Below, in pieces: positions 17,641 to 25,494 of a stretch of DNA of 39,459 nucleotides. The DNA is from an uncultured Pelagibacteraceae bacterium. GTDB taxonomy: Bacteria > Pseudomonadota > Alphaproteobacteria > Pelagibacterales > Pelagibacteraceae. Location of the stretch: NCBI GenBank assembly GCA_902605605.1, contig CACLDI010000007.1:1-39459 (forward strand). The letters are read 5' to 3'. Under the pieces are notes generated by a model. The model was given only the letters and a program-made list of their open reading frames with translations, was not told where the DNA came from and ran no database searches. Within the stretch, counting starts at the first letter, position 1. Every line of letters begins with the position of its first letter. The position numbers and the translations under genes are program-made.

Positions 17641-17973
17641 TTAATTGTTTCCTAATAAATTAACAATCAACACTCCAACGATTATAAGAGTTAAACCAAT
17701 TAATGAATACAAATTAGGTACTTGATTAAATCTGACAATACCAACAATAACAGTTGCTATAATAGTTAGTCCTGCAAATGATGCATAAGTTATACCCATT
17801 GGTATATTTTTCATAACCAAAGAAAGTGCATACATACAGAGAACTATAGTAATTGCTGTAATGATACTTGGAAACAGAAGAGTAAAACCCTCAGCACTTT
17901 TTGCAAAACTATTAGAAGTAACACCTAGGAAAACAGCAATTCCTAGGAAAAGGTAGGAAGTAGCGAGACTCAT
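17641..17973 (-). CDS. SMR-like four-helix membrane protein lacking the key Glu (copy 1)
   Basis: A 110-residue, four-helix protein close to the EmrE family in length and pattern: YLFLGIAVFLGVTSNSFAKS in helix 1, AEGFTLLFPS after it, ITYASFAGLTIIATVIVGI in helix 3 and VGVLIVNLLG at the end. Aligning helix 1 gap-free to EmrE puts a glycine at the essential Glu14 position. The stretch SNSFAK is shared with the neighbouring copy at 17076, and both end in VNxLG. The pair plus the intervening DUF2798 gene form a tight block. Paired SMR genes often form heterodimers (known for EbrAB-type systems), but loss of the Glu argues against ordinary proton-drug exchange. Confidence 0.78.
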   Translation of the reverse strand: MSLATSYLFLGIAVFLGVTSNSFAKSAEGFTLLFPSIITAITIVLCMYALSLVMKNIPMGITYASFAGLTIIATVIVGIVRFNQVPNLYSLIGLTLIIVGVLIVNLLGNN

Positions 17974-18011
17974 TTTATGACTTTAAATGATATCCCGCTA
18001 AATTTATATAA

Positions 18012-18332
18012 TTATTTAGGTATTGGAGTAGCGCCTGTCTCCAAGCTTGCTATTTTTCCATCTTTATATTTGTAAACAGCCATTACAGCTTCAACATTAC
18101 CATCATTAAATGTTACAAAAGCATGATGAACACCTACTTCGTCATTTTCGTAAACTATTCTTACTTTATCTTGATTAATGTCACCGCTCATAGCCCATTT
18201 CATTACATCACTTTTAGTTAAAACATTTCCTGACTTATGCATTGTAAATTTAAAATCATCATGCAAAAGTTCATTCATTGCTGCTTCATCTTTGTTTTTT
18301 AAAGCAACGCTATATTTTTCTAATATCGACAT
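18012..18332 (-). CDS. SnoaL/NTF2-like small protein
   Basis: A 106-residue soluble protein with the helix-rich start and sheet-rich end of the NTF2/SnoaL-like fold: MSILEKYSVALKNKDEAAMN, then LLHDDFKFTMHKSG and late AVMAVYKYKDGKIASLE. The fold serves as an enzyme or a ligand-binding cone; no catalytic residues can be assigned. It starts 2 bp after the stop of the DUF1330 gene and precedes the SMR-like pair by 38 bp, the largest gap in this operon. Confidence 0.65.
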   Translation of the reverse strand: MSILEKYSVALKNKDEAAMNELLHDDFKFTMHKSGNVLTKSDVMKWAMSGDINQDKVRIVYENDEVGVHHAFVTFNDGNVEAVMAVYKYKDGKIASLETGATPIPK

Positions 18333-18334
18333 TT

Positions 18335-18625
18335 TTATGCTCCTTGTATTATTATCCCATTAGTATTTGCATTAACTAATCGGATTTTTTTTATTGGTTG
18401 ATATTCTTCCGAATTGTACCATTCCAATGCTTTTTCATAAGAAGGAAATTTTATCACAACAGTTCTGCTATATTGCCAAGTTCCTTCTATAATTTGGTTT
18501 GTACCACCTCTAATTATATAATCACCACCAAATTTTTCTGCAATTGGTTTAACTTTTTCAACATATTCCTTATAATCTTCTGGATTATTTACCTCTATGT
18601 TGAAAATAGCATAACCAGCCTGCAT
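18335..18625 (-). CDS. DUF1330 protein
   Basis: A 96-residue protein of the DUF1330 family, a dimeric alpha/beta (ferredoxin-like) barrel domain. Recognisable elements are the start AGYAIFNIEVNNPEDYKEYV, the central GGDYIIRGG, and VVIKFPSYEKALEWYNSEEYQPI, which is the most conserved part of the family. The function of the family is not established. It is packed 7 bp after the upstream 96-residue gene and 2 bp before the SnoaL-like gene. Confidence 0.82.
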   Translation of the reverse strand: MQAGYAIFNIEVNNPEDYKEYVEKVKPIAEKFGGDYIIRGGTNQIIEGTWQYSRTVVIKFPSYEKALEWYNSEEYQPIKKIRLVNANTNGIIIQGA

Positions 18626-18632
18626 TTTTAAA

Positions 18633-18923
18633 TTAAAGACTTATCTCTGACATTTCCCAAAGCTGGGCACTTTCTATGCATTCTTCATAAATTGTTTTCG
18701 CAGTTGGATGATTTCCAGATACAAACTCTTTCATTCCAGGTTCATTGTGAACTGTAACCTTAAACAACATACCTGTTTTATCTGGTTTCATTGCTCCTAT
18801 TGTTTTTTCTGGATAGGCAACACTTTTTCTTACACCCATACCCTCATCAGACTGCATCCATCCCATGAATGTCTCCATTTTACCTTCTTTGAAATTTACT
18901 AATGCTAACATTTCTTTTTCCAT
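18633..18923 (-). CDS. Small soluble protein of unknown family (96 aa)
   Basis: I do not recognise this 96-residue protein. It lacks a signal peptide and membrane helices. The alternating hydrophobic start (MLALVNFKEGKMETFMGWM), the central GMLFKVTVHNEPGMKEFV and a helix-rich end suggest a small alpha/beta fold, possibly another dimeric alpha/beta barrel like the adjacent DUF1330 protein, but that is a guess. A clear ribosome site (complement of CTCC just upstream of the start) and the tight spacing on both sides support it as a real gene. Confidence 0.65.
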   Translation of the reverse strand: MEKEMLALVNFKEGKMETFMGWMQSDEGMGVRKSVAYPEKTIGAMKPDKTGMLFKVTVHNEPGMKEFVSGNHPTAKTIYEECIESAQLWEMSEISL

Positions 18924-18935
18924 TTTTCTCCTTTT

Positions 18936-19316
18936 TTAATATATTCCTGATTTTATTAACTTATCTATTTCATCTTTTGAATTAGGGATTAATTCAAAAA
19001 TAAAATTATCACACTCGCTCGTAGTATTTTCCTCATAAGGTTTTCCATAACGAGCATCAACAACCTTAATTAGTTCTTTATTTAAATTATCTTCGTTAAT
19101 ACCCTCTTTTACTAAGTAAGAGCTCAAAAATTTCTTAGCAGCAAAAGAATGTACAATTTTATCTAATTCAAGCTCTGCTTGTGGTATCATGCTATTTGCA
19201 TAATAAATTCCTGCACATTCAACAGCTTTAATTTTTTGATCTTCGGTCAAATGCCCATCTGCAAAAGCAAAAGTTGAATTAAATAACAAAAATAAAAGTA
19301 TGAGAATTTTCCTCAT
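18936..19316 (-). CDS. Small secreted protein with two cysteines (paralog A)
   Basis: A 126-residue exported protein of unknown function. I start it at the ATG at 19316, giving a typical Sec signal (MRKILILLFLLFNSTFAFA) and avoiding overlap with the upstream gene; an in-frame ATG at 19337 exists. The mature part is helical and has exactly two cysteines, Cys34 in ECAGIYYAN and Cys102 in SECDNF. The same arrangement occurs in the next upstream gene, so the two are tandem paralogs, and the cysteines probably form a disulfide in the periplasm. It begins 2 bp after the upstream paralog's stop. Confidence 0.75.
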   Translation of the reverse strand: MRKILILLFLLFNSTFAFADGHLTEDQKIKAVECAGIYYANSMIPQAELELDKIVHSFAAKKFLSSYLVKEGINEDNLNKELIKVVDARYGKPYEENTTSECDNFIFELIPNSKDEIDKLIKSGIY

Positions 19317-19317
19317 A

Positions 19318-19695
19318 TTAATATAATGTTTGAACAACTTTTTTTACTCTTTCCTCACCATTTGGAACTGTAGAGTTTACAAAACTATGACAAGCCTCAG
19401 TTTTAGCTTCATCATACTTAGAACCGTAATATTTATCTACAGCCTTATTTACTCCATCGTCCCATTCTTTTGCAGCAATTCCTGTTTCTAAAGCATATGC
19501 TTTAAGAACTTTTACTGAAGCCATTGATTTTTCCTTCATACTGTATTCAAAAGTTTCACCAGATGGTAAAAAGTAGTTAGCCATATATATACCACTACAC
19601 TCCCATGCTTGATTTTTATCACTATCGCTCATACCAGCATTTGCTGAAGAAAGAACAAATAAGCTCAATATTAAAGTTAATGTTAATTTTTTCAT
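19318..19695 (-). CDS. Small secreted protein with two cysteines (paralog B)
   Basis: A 125-residue exported protein: Sec signal peptide with cleavage after SSANA, then a helical domain with two cysteines, Cys33 in ECSGIYMANYFLP and Cys102 in TEACHSF. Motif order, spacing (about 69 residues between cysteines) and length match the downstream paralog at 18936. I know no family function. It is the first gene of the nine-gene minus-strand cluster, and a promoter candidate lies upstream at 19745-19778. Confidence 0.75.
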   Translation of the reverse strand: MKKLTLTLILSLFVLSSANAGMSDSDKNQAWECSGIYMANYFLPSGETFEYSMKEKSMASVKVLKAYALETGIAAKEWDDGVNKAVDKYYGSKYDEAKTEACHSFVNSTVPNGEERVKKVVQTLY

Positions 19696-19744
19696 AAGTT
19701 ATCTCTATTTTTAAGTTAAGAATTAATGCTATCTTTAATAACAT

Positions 19745-19778
19745 AGTGTTACACATTCAATAAAACGTCATGCGTCAA
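19745..19778 (-). promoter_or_regulatory. Candidate promoter of the small-gene operon
   Basis: On the minus strand TTGACG (complement of 19773-19778) is a five-of-six match to the -35 consensus. About 17-19 bases downstream the sequence TGTGTAAC gives only a weak -10. The position, some 50-80 bases before the first start codon at 19695, suits the leader of the nine-gene cluster. The surrounding 190 bp between the divergent genes hold no other gene. Confidence 0.35.
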
Positions 19779-19885
19779 TTGTGTATATCAAATATGCAAA
19801 ACCAACATCAACTTACAATTGAAATGTAATTTTTTTATTTTAGAAATACAGTGTATTCAAAATTTATTTTTGATATTGTTTATTT

Positions 19886-20302
19886 ATGATTGAAAAATTT
19901 AATGGAGTTTTTTATTTAATTCTATTTTTAATTCATTTTGTAGGCTTTGCTTATTATGGATTCAGATGCGTTTTCCAAACTCAATCTTTTTTAAATCAAT
20001 ATGGAATGGATGCTACAGGTGCTGGTGTAGTTAGATTTTTTGGATCTATATTTATTGGCTCAACATTAATGGCAATCTATGTCGGCTTTATAAGACCTAA
20101 TGGTTTAGAAGCAACTTGGGGTTTCTTTAATGTAATTTTCTTACAAAACTTATGTGCATTTATAGTTGGTTTTTATAGTACAAAAATAAATAAACTTGGT
20201 CATACAGATAAAACTTCAGATGAAGCAATTTATGCTCCGTTAGTTCTAACAATATTAAGTGGTGTTCTTTGCTACGGATTAGCTGACAAAATTTATATTT
20301 AA
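19886..20302 (+). CDS. Four-helix membrane protein of unknown function
   Basis: A 138-residue protein with four predicted membrane helices (about 7-28, 44-65, 76-97 and 116-136). Short motifs such as GAGVVRFFGSIFIGSTLMAIYVG and TKINKLGH are visible, but I cannot assign it to a named family. It is divergent from the small-gene operon across a 190-bp gap and converges with cysK; the two stop codons overlap by 4 bases. No catalytic or metal-binding residues stand out. Confidence 0.65.
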   Translation: MIEKFNGVFYLILFLIHFVGFAYYGFRCVFQTQSFLNQYGMDATGAGVVRFFGSIFIGSTLMAIYVGFIRPNGLEATWGFFNVIFLQNLCAFIVGFYSTKINKLGHTDKTSDEAIYAPLVLTILSGVLCYGLADKIYI

Positions 20303-21301
20303 AACCAACTAGGTACTGGTAGTCCTTTTTCTTCTAGAAATTTTTTATTAAACATTTTTGTGGCGTATTTATCGCTTCTATCACAAAGAATTGTAACGAT
20401 CGTTTTTCCTGGCCCCAGTTCTTTACCCATCTTAATAGCTCCTGCAATATTAATTCCACAGCTTGTTCCTAAGCTTAATCCTTCATTTTGAATTAAATCA
20501 TAAAGAATTGGTAATGCTTCATGGTCATCTATTGAATAAGCATCGTCTATTTTAGCATCTTTAAAGTTTGCTGTTATCCTACTAGATCCAATTCCTTCAG
20601 TTATTGAACCACCCTCAGATTTTAATTCTCCTTTTTTGATATAATTATAAAGAGCAGAGCCTTTTGGATCAGAAAGAAAAATTTTTATATCTTTATTTTT
20701 TTCTTTAAGAGCATTACTTACCCCTGAAATAGTTCCTCCAGTTCCAGATGAACATACAAATCCATCAACTTTACCGTTGGTTTGACTCCAAATTTCTTTA
20801 CCTGTTCCTTCATAATGGCCTTTAGCATTTGCCACATTATCAAATTGGTTAGCCCAAATTACTCCATTATTATTTGAAGGTCTTAGTTCATCAGCTAATC
20901 GTGCAGCAACTTTAACAAAGTTGTTATCATCTTTATAAGGTTTAGCTGGAACTAATTTTAATTCTGCACCTAAATTTCTTAAGAGATCTTTTTTTTCTTG
21001 GGTTTGATTATCATTCATTACAATGATTGTTTTATACCCCAGTGAATTTCCTAATAGACCCAGTCCAATCCCTGTGTTACCTGCAGTGCCTTCCACAACT
21101 GTTCCACCTTTAGCAATTAATTTTTTTTCTTGAGCATCTTTAATTAAAGCAAGAGCTGCTCGATCTTTGACAGAACCTCCAGGATTTAAAAAACTCAGCT
21201 TTACCAAAAATATTACAACCAGTTATTTCTGATGCTGCTCTTAATTTTATTAAAGGAGTATTTCCAATCCCTGAAATAAAATCATTTTGAATATCATTCA
21301 T
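20299..21301 (-). pseudogene. cysK: Cysteine synthase, interrupted by one +1 frameshift
   Basis: A PLP-dependent cysteine synthase (O-acetylserine + sulfide to cysteine). The proper start is the ATG at 21299-21301, which overlaps the cysE stop as TAATG. From there the frame reads the family start ISGIGNTPLIKL and continues to GKAEF. The run of six T (complement of 21188-21193) then shifts the frame by one base; with five T it would read on as FLNPGGSVKDRAA, with the PLP lysine. Downstream everything is intact, including EGTAGNTGIGLG, the phosphate loop SSGTGGT and GTSCGIN. 1003 bases equals 334 codons plus one, exactly one extra base. A sequencing error in a homopolymer is the simplest explanation, since cysE is intact beside it. 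Confidence 0.88.
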
Positions 21302-21879
21302 TAGTCTGATTTTTTATCACTATCAGGAGTAATACCATATGGTTTAAATTCACTGTCTGCGATACCAACATTTTTAGCAGGTATACCAACCATCACAGCT
21401 TTTTCTGGAACATCTTTTGTAATTACAGCATTAGCTCCAATTTTTGCACAACATCCAACAGTCACTGGACCTAATACTTGAGCACCTGACCCAATAACAA
21501 CTTCATTTTCAATTGTTGGATGACGTTTAACATTTCTTTGATTATTTGAATTTATAGAAGGAGCTATTCCACCTAACGTTACCATATGATAGATAGTGAC
21601 ATTATCACCAATTTCTGAGGTTTCTCCTATAACAACTCCCATACCGTGATCAATAAATAAATTTTTTCCTATTTTTGCTTTAGGATGAATTTCAATACCA
21701 GTCATGAATCTTGAAAATTGTGAAATGATTCTTGCAATCAAATCAAATTTTGCTGTTGAAAAAAAATTTGCTATTCTATGAAAAAAGACTGCCTTAACAC
21801 CTGGGTAAGTTAAAATTAAACTTAATTTTGACTTTGCCGCGGGGTCTCGGTCAATTATTGATTGTAAAAAGTCATTCAT
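21301..21879 (-). CDS. cysE: Serine O-acetyltransferase
   Basis: A 192-residue serine acetyltransferase that makes O-acetylserine for the cysteine synthase encoded next to it. The C-terminal half is a left-handed beta helix with hexapeptide repeats ([51 protein letters not shown]), and His residues in [10 protein letters not shown] and YHMVTLGG match the active site. The N-terminal domain is short, like the EpsC/short SAT forms. Its stop overlaps the cysK start by one base, so the two subunits of a cysteine synthase complex are translationally coupled. Confidence 0.93.
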   Translation of the reverse strand: MNDFLQSIIDRDPAAKSKLSLILTYPGVKAVFFHRIANFFSTAKFDLIARIISQFSRFMTGIEIHPKAKIGKNLFIDHGMGVVIGETSEIGDNVTIYHMVTLGGIAPSINSNNQRNVKRHPTIENEVVIGSGAQVLGPVTVGCCAKIGANAVITKDVPEKAVMVGIPAKNVGIADSEFKPYGITPDSDKKSD

Positions 21880-21947
21880 ATTTATGCTAGTTGAATTTAA
21901 AATTACAGGTTATATAGTGATTATATTCAGTAATTAAAGGATAATAT

Positions 21948-22358
21948 ATGTACAAAAATACTAACTGTTTTCACCTGGCCATACCATGTGGAGATTTAGA
22001 GATAGCAAAAAAATTTTACAGTGAAACTTTAGGATGCAGATTAGATAACTCAGCTCAAGAGTGGGCAGATGTTGATTTTTGGGGAAATGAATTAACTCTC
22101 CACAAAAGTGAGCATAAACTGGATAGCGAGAGACATGATGTTGATATGGGAAATGTGTCAGTGCCTCATTTTGGAGTTCATTTGTCTAGAAAAGATTTTG
22201 ATGGTTTAAAGCAAAGATTAAAAGATAGTGGTACAAAATATTATGATGAGCCTTATTTGAGATTTAAAGGCACTAAATATGAGCAAGAAACTTTCTTTGT
22301 TAAAGATCCAAACGAAAATATTTTAGAAATCAAAACTCTTACAGCAAATTCAGAATAA
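21948..22358 (+). CDS. VOC (glyoxalase/bleomycin-resistance) family protein
   Basis: A 136-residue vicinal-oxygen-chelate protein: the first beta-alpha-beta module starts NCFHLAIPCGDLEIAKKFYSETLG and the second ends ETFFVKDPNENILEIKT. Candidate metal ligands are His9, the His in HFGVHLS and the late Glu in LEIK. The family includes dioxygenases, isomerases and resistance proteins, and the natural substrate cannot be inferred. It is divergent from cysE; a 13-bp tandem repeat spans its stop codon. Confidence 0.8.
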   Translation: MYKNTNCFHLAIPCGDLEIAKKFYSETLGCRLDNSAQEWADVDFWGNELTLHKSEHKLDSERHDVDMGNVSVPHFGVHLSRKDFDGLKQRLKDSGTKYYDEPYLRFKGTKYEQETFFVKDPNENILEIKTLTANSE

Positions 22359-22379
22359 TTATTTTTAATAATTATTTTT
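22354..22379. repeat. Exact 13-bp tandem duplication
   Basis: AATAATTATTTTT occurs twice in direct succession (22354-22366 and 22367-22379). It spans the stop codon of the VOC gene and ends one base before the ATG of the LysE-type gene. No GC stem is present, so it is not a normal terminator. It looks like a slippage duplication. Confidence 0.85.
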
Positions 22380-22380
22380 A

Positions 22381-23002
22381 ATGGAATTTCTATTACTAGG
22401 TTTTTTTACAAGTCTAAGCCTAATATTAGCTATCGGAGCCCAAAATATATTTGTAATTGAGCAAGGCTTAAAAAAACAATATACATTTATAGTTTGTTTT
22501 ATATGCTCAATTTCAGATTGTTTTCTAATATTTGTAGGTATTTTTCTTTTTTATTATTTTAATCAATTTTTCACTTTAAAAATAGAATTAATTTTTAATA
22601 TTCTTTTAGTTATATTTTTAATCTATTTTATTTACTCAAAAATAAAATTAAGGATTAAAAAAAATTGATTTTAATCAAAATTTTAGGAAAACTTCTTTAG
22701 TTAGTATAATTTTTAAAACTTTAGGTTTTACTTATTTAAATCCTCATGTTTATTCAGATACTGTATTTTTTTTAGGTAATTTTTCAAAAAGTTTTTTGCT
22801 TTATGATAAAATAATATTTGGTGTTGGAGCCTCTGTTGCCTCTACACTTTTTTTCTTTTCTATTGGATATGCATCAAATTATTTTTCAAAATACCTAAAT
22901 AACAAAAAAATTTGGAATATAATTAATTGGATAATAATTTATATTATGTCTGTCATTACTTTATATGTAATTAGAGAAATAATTTATTCAGTTAATCTTT
23001 AA
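22381..23002 (+). pseudogene. LysE/ArgO-type amino-acid exporter, interrupted by one +1 frameshift
   Basis: The first 92 codons read as the N-terminus of a LysE/ArgO exporter, with the hallmark LILAIGAQNIFVIEQGLKKQY and helices following. A run of eight A (22657-22664) then leads to a stop at 22666. With seven A the frame continues as KKIDFNQNFRKTSLV, with the conserved GFTYLNPHVYSDTVFFLG and two final helices to 23002, giving 206 residues, the normal length. Exporters of this family remove excess basic amino acids. The break may be a sequencing error or a real null allele. The 3' end overlaps the convergent rhodanese gene by 11 bases. Confidence 0.82.
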
Positions 23003-23357
23003 TTTTATTCCACTCAGCAATACCACCAGAAATATTCTTTACATTTTTAATTCCCATATCCTTCATAGTTTTTGTTGCTAGTGTACCTTGTCCGCCAACA
23101 CCACAAAAAACTACATATTCTTTATCTGGATTATCTTTAAATATTTTGTTTTCAAGAGGGCTTCCTTCAGCTAAATAAAACTCAAGTAAACCCCTATCCA
23201 TGTGGATAGCATTTCCTATTGTTCCTTTTGAAAAGCTTTCTTTATCTCTAACATCAATAAATTGGACATTTGGGTCATTAATCTTTTTCTTTGCATCATC
23301 TGCAGTTATATTTTCAATTTCACTGCTCACGCTCATTAGTTCTTCAAACTTTTTCAT
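22992..23357 (-). CDS. Single-domain rhodanese-like protein
   Basis: A 121-residue rhodanese domain: FIDVRDKESFSKGTIGNAIHM (the conserved first part), the active loop VVFCGVGGQGT with Cys85, and the final NISGGIAEWNKIKD. Such proteins move sulfane sulfur or act on thiols. The loop CGVGGQG differs from the common CxxGxRS pattern but keeps the cysteine and glycines. A strong ribosome site (complement of CTCCTTT, 23362-23368) precedes the start. Partner proteins are unknown; cysteine synthesis genes lie 1.7 kb away. Confidence 0.88.
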   Translation of the reverse strand: MKKFEELMSVSSEIENITADDAKKKINDPNVQFIDVRDKESFSKGTIGNAIHMDRGLLEFYLAEGSPLENKIFKDNPDKEYVVFCGVGGQGTLATKTMKDMGIKNVKNISGGIAEWNKIKD

Positions 23358-23489
23358 TATTCTCCTTTGAATTTAATATTTATTTCAGATAGTACCCAAG
23401 ATTTTATAAAAGTGAATTATTTTAATTACTATTTTTGTTGTGACATAGGTGTTTATTGAAATAATAAATTTTTTTTGTAAGAGTATAAA

Positions 23490-23951
23490 ATGAATAACAA
23501 AAGAAATTTCATAAAAATTGCAAGTCTATCATTTTTATCGTTACTTTTAGCCCCTTACAAATTTACTTTTTCGGAAATAAAAAAAATTATCAATAAAAAT
23601 TTAACCAAAAAGCAAAAAGAAATCATGTTTAATGAAGGTACAGAAAGAGCTTTTACAAGTAAATTACTTAATGAGAAAAGAGAAGGATTTTACCATTGCG
23701 CTAATTGTGGAGCTAAATTATTTTCATCTGATGCAAAGTTTGATAGTGGAACTGGCTGGCCATCTTTTAGTGAGGCATTACCAGGTGCTTTTAAAACTAA
23801 AATAGATTATTCTTTTGGTATGAGAAGAATGGAATATCATTGTGCAAATTGCGGTGGTCATCATGGACATGTTTTTCTTGATGGCCCAACTGCTACTGGA
23901 AAAAGATTTTGTAATAATGGTTTGTGCCTGTTGTTTGTCCCTGAAACTTAA
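23490..23951 (+). CDS. msrB: Peptide-methionine (R)-S-oxide reductase with export signal
   Basis: A 153-residue MsrB that repairs the R-form of methionine sulfoxide. Zinc-binding pairs are Cys70/Cys73 and Cys118/Cys121, the signature GTGWPSF is present, and the catalytic cysteine is Cys141 in RFCNNGLCLLF. Unlike cytoplasmic MsrB it begins with about 28 extra residues: NKRNFIKIASLSFLSLLLAP, a Tat-like motif with KR in place of RR followed by a hydrophobic core, so periplasmic or membrane-anchored repair is likely. The stop overlaps the convergent HAD gene by 4 bases. Confidence 0.9.
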   Translation: MNNKRNFIKIASLSFLSLLLAPYKFTFSEIKKIINKNLTKKQKEIMFNEGTERAFTSKLLNEKREGFYHCANCGAKLFSSDAKFDSGTGWPSFSEALPGAFKTKIDYSFGMRRMEYHCANCGGHHGHVFLDGPTATGKRFCNNGLCLLFVPET

Positions 23952-24610
23952 AATTTAAATATATTTTTATTTATTTTACTTATTTCTTTAAAGGCACCAT
24001 TAAATTTTTTAGACCTGTGAAATTTTCCAGGAAAAATAAAACATTTCAATTTACCTTTTATTGCAGAATTAAGACTTTCCTGTGTATCCTCTATCGCAAT
24101 ACATTCCTTGGGACTTAGTCTAAGTTTTTTTAAAGCTAATTTGTATATTTCAGCAGATGGCTTAGGTTTTTTAACTAATGTTGAATTACCAATAAAGTTA
24201 AAATCTTTTTTATTTAAATTTTCCCTTAAGCAAAAAAAAATAGAGTTAATATTATCAAGAGTTGTAGAAGTAACTAAAGCGAGTTTAATTTGATTTTTTT
24301 TACTGTAATTTATTATTTCCTTAACACCAGGTCTTAATTTAAGTTTATTTTTTTTTAGGTAGTGATTAAAAATTTTTGTTTTTAATTTTCTTATATTTTT
24401 GGAATTAACATTGCTTTTAGTCTGTTTTGCATATCTCAATATTCTTTCTTCACCCCCAGATTTATTGAGTAAATTTTTGTAAATTTCCTTTGTCCAATTC
24501 CATTTAAGACCTGCAATCTTAAATGCACTGTTAAATGATTTTCTTTGAATTTCAGATGTTTCAACAATGGTTCCAATTGATCCAAATAATAGAGCCTTGT
24601 ATTTTGTCAA
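23948..24610 (-). CDS. HAD-superfamily (CbbY-like) protein without the catalytic aspartates
   Basis: A 220-residue HAD protein of the CbbY/beta-phosphoglucomutase type: the cap region has GLKWNWTKEIY and SGGEERI, motif II VTSTT, motif III Lys in VKKPKPSAEIY, and motif IV AIEDTQESLNSA. Motif I, which should be DxDGT, reads LLFGSIGTIVET, so both the nucleophile and the acid/base aspartate are absent and normal phosphatase chemistry is unlikely. The start is TTG 24610, overlapping the upstream ABC permease stop (TTGA), so it belongs to the sugar transporter operon. A binding or regulatory role is possible. Confidence 0.8.
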   Translation of the reverse strand: MTKYKALLFGSIGTIVETSEIQRKSFNSAFKIAGLKWNWTKEIYKNLLNKSGGEERILRYAKQTKSNVNSKNIRKLKTKIFNHYLKKNKLKLRPGVKEIINYSKKNQIKLALVTSTTLDNINSIFFCLRENLNKKDFNFIGNSTLVKKPKPSAEIYKLALKKLRLSPKECIAIEDTQESLNSAIKGKLKCFIFPGKFHRSKKFNGAFKEISKINKNIFKF

Positions 24611-25492
24611 CCTTTGATAGCTCCAGCTGTTAGACCACTAATAATTTGCCGTTGAAAAAACATTACTAATATAAAAAGAGGAGCTGTAGCTGATACAACG
24701 GATGATACGGCCCACATTAAGTTTCCTTCATGTTGATTAGTTCCTAGATAACTTTGTATTTTTTGGAACCATTGTGTGATTTTCCTGATTTAATAATAAT
24801 GCAGTTACTGTGAAATCATTATAAGCTAGCATTAAACTAAATAAACCCGCGGTTATCACACCTGGCCACATAACAGGCATTATAATATGTCTAAATGTTT
24901 GAAAATATGAACAGCCATCTATTAAAGCACTTTCATCAAGTTCTTTAGGAACAGTCTTAAAAAAATGAATATAGAAGCCATAATGTAAATGGTTGGTTAA
25001 TAGCAACCAGTACGACAATCGTTGTCGGTAAAATTCCCCAAATTTGTAATTGAAAAAAAAGGGAATAGATATCCAGAAACCAAAGTTATGTGAGGCATTG
25101 CTCTAAAAATTAGGGCAATTATCAATAACCAAAATGCATAATTTTTTGTAGATCGTGACAATGCATACGCACCTAAAGTTCCAAGAAATAATGATATTGA
25201 GACTACACTTATTGTAACTATGACTGTATTTCTAGATGCTTTCCAAAATTCTCCCTCAAACCAAGCACCACTATATGCTTCAGTTGTAAATTTTGCTCCA
25301 GTTTCGATCAATGTATTGAAAGCTGTTATTGCATACCACCAATCTGCTCTAGAAAAAAAAGTCTGCTCTTACCTTGAAAGATCCCCAAAAAGTCCAGATA
25401 AATGGAAAACATGCAATTAGTAACCAAATCACAATAAAAATAGTGTTTGAAGTTTTTAAACTGTTTGATTTTTTATCTAGTCCGTAATCCAT
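24607..25492 (-). pseudogene. MalG-type sugar ABC permease, interrupted by four +1 frameshifts
   Basis: Reading from ATG 25492, the gene encodes a CUT1-type (MalG/UgpE-like) permease but is split over several frames. Each break is one extra base in an A/T run: 25353-25360, 25053-25060, 24959-24965 and 24759-24764. With one base removed from each, the frame runs to TGA at 24607 and gives 293 residues, the normal family length. Hallmarks then visible are FWKASRNTVIVT, the coupling loop KTVPKELDESALIDGCSYFQTF (EAA motif) and the C-terminal FFQRQIISGLTAGAIKG. 886 bases equals 294 codons plus four. It starts 2 bp after the upstream permease and overlaps the HAD gene. Four breaks in one gene suggest a poorly sequenced stretch. 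Confidence 0.85.
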
Positions 25493-25494
25493 AG

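Noticed and set aside
24108-24293. Open frame antisense to the HAD gene, and similar antisense frames in dehydratase, ppc, metG, glpX and sbmA
   Set aside because: They lie wholly within well-supported genes, have no family signature and arise from the AT-rich code.
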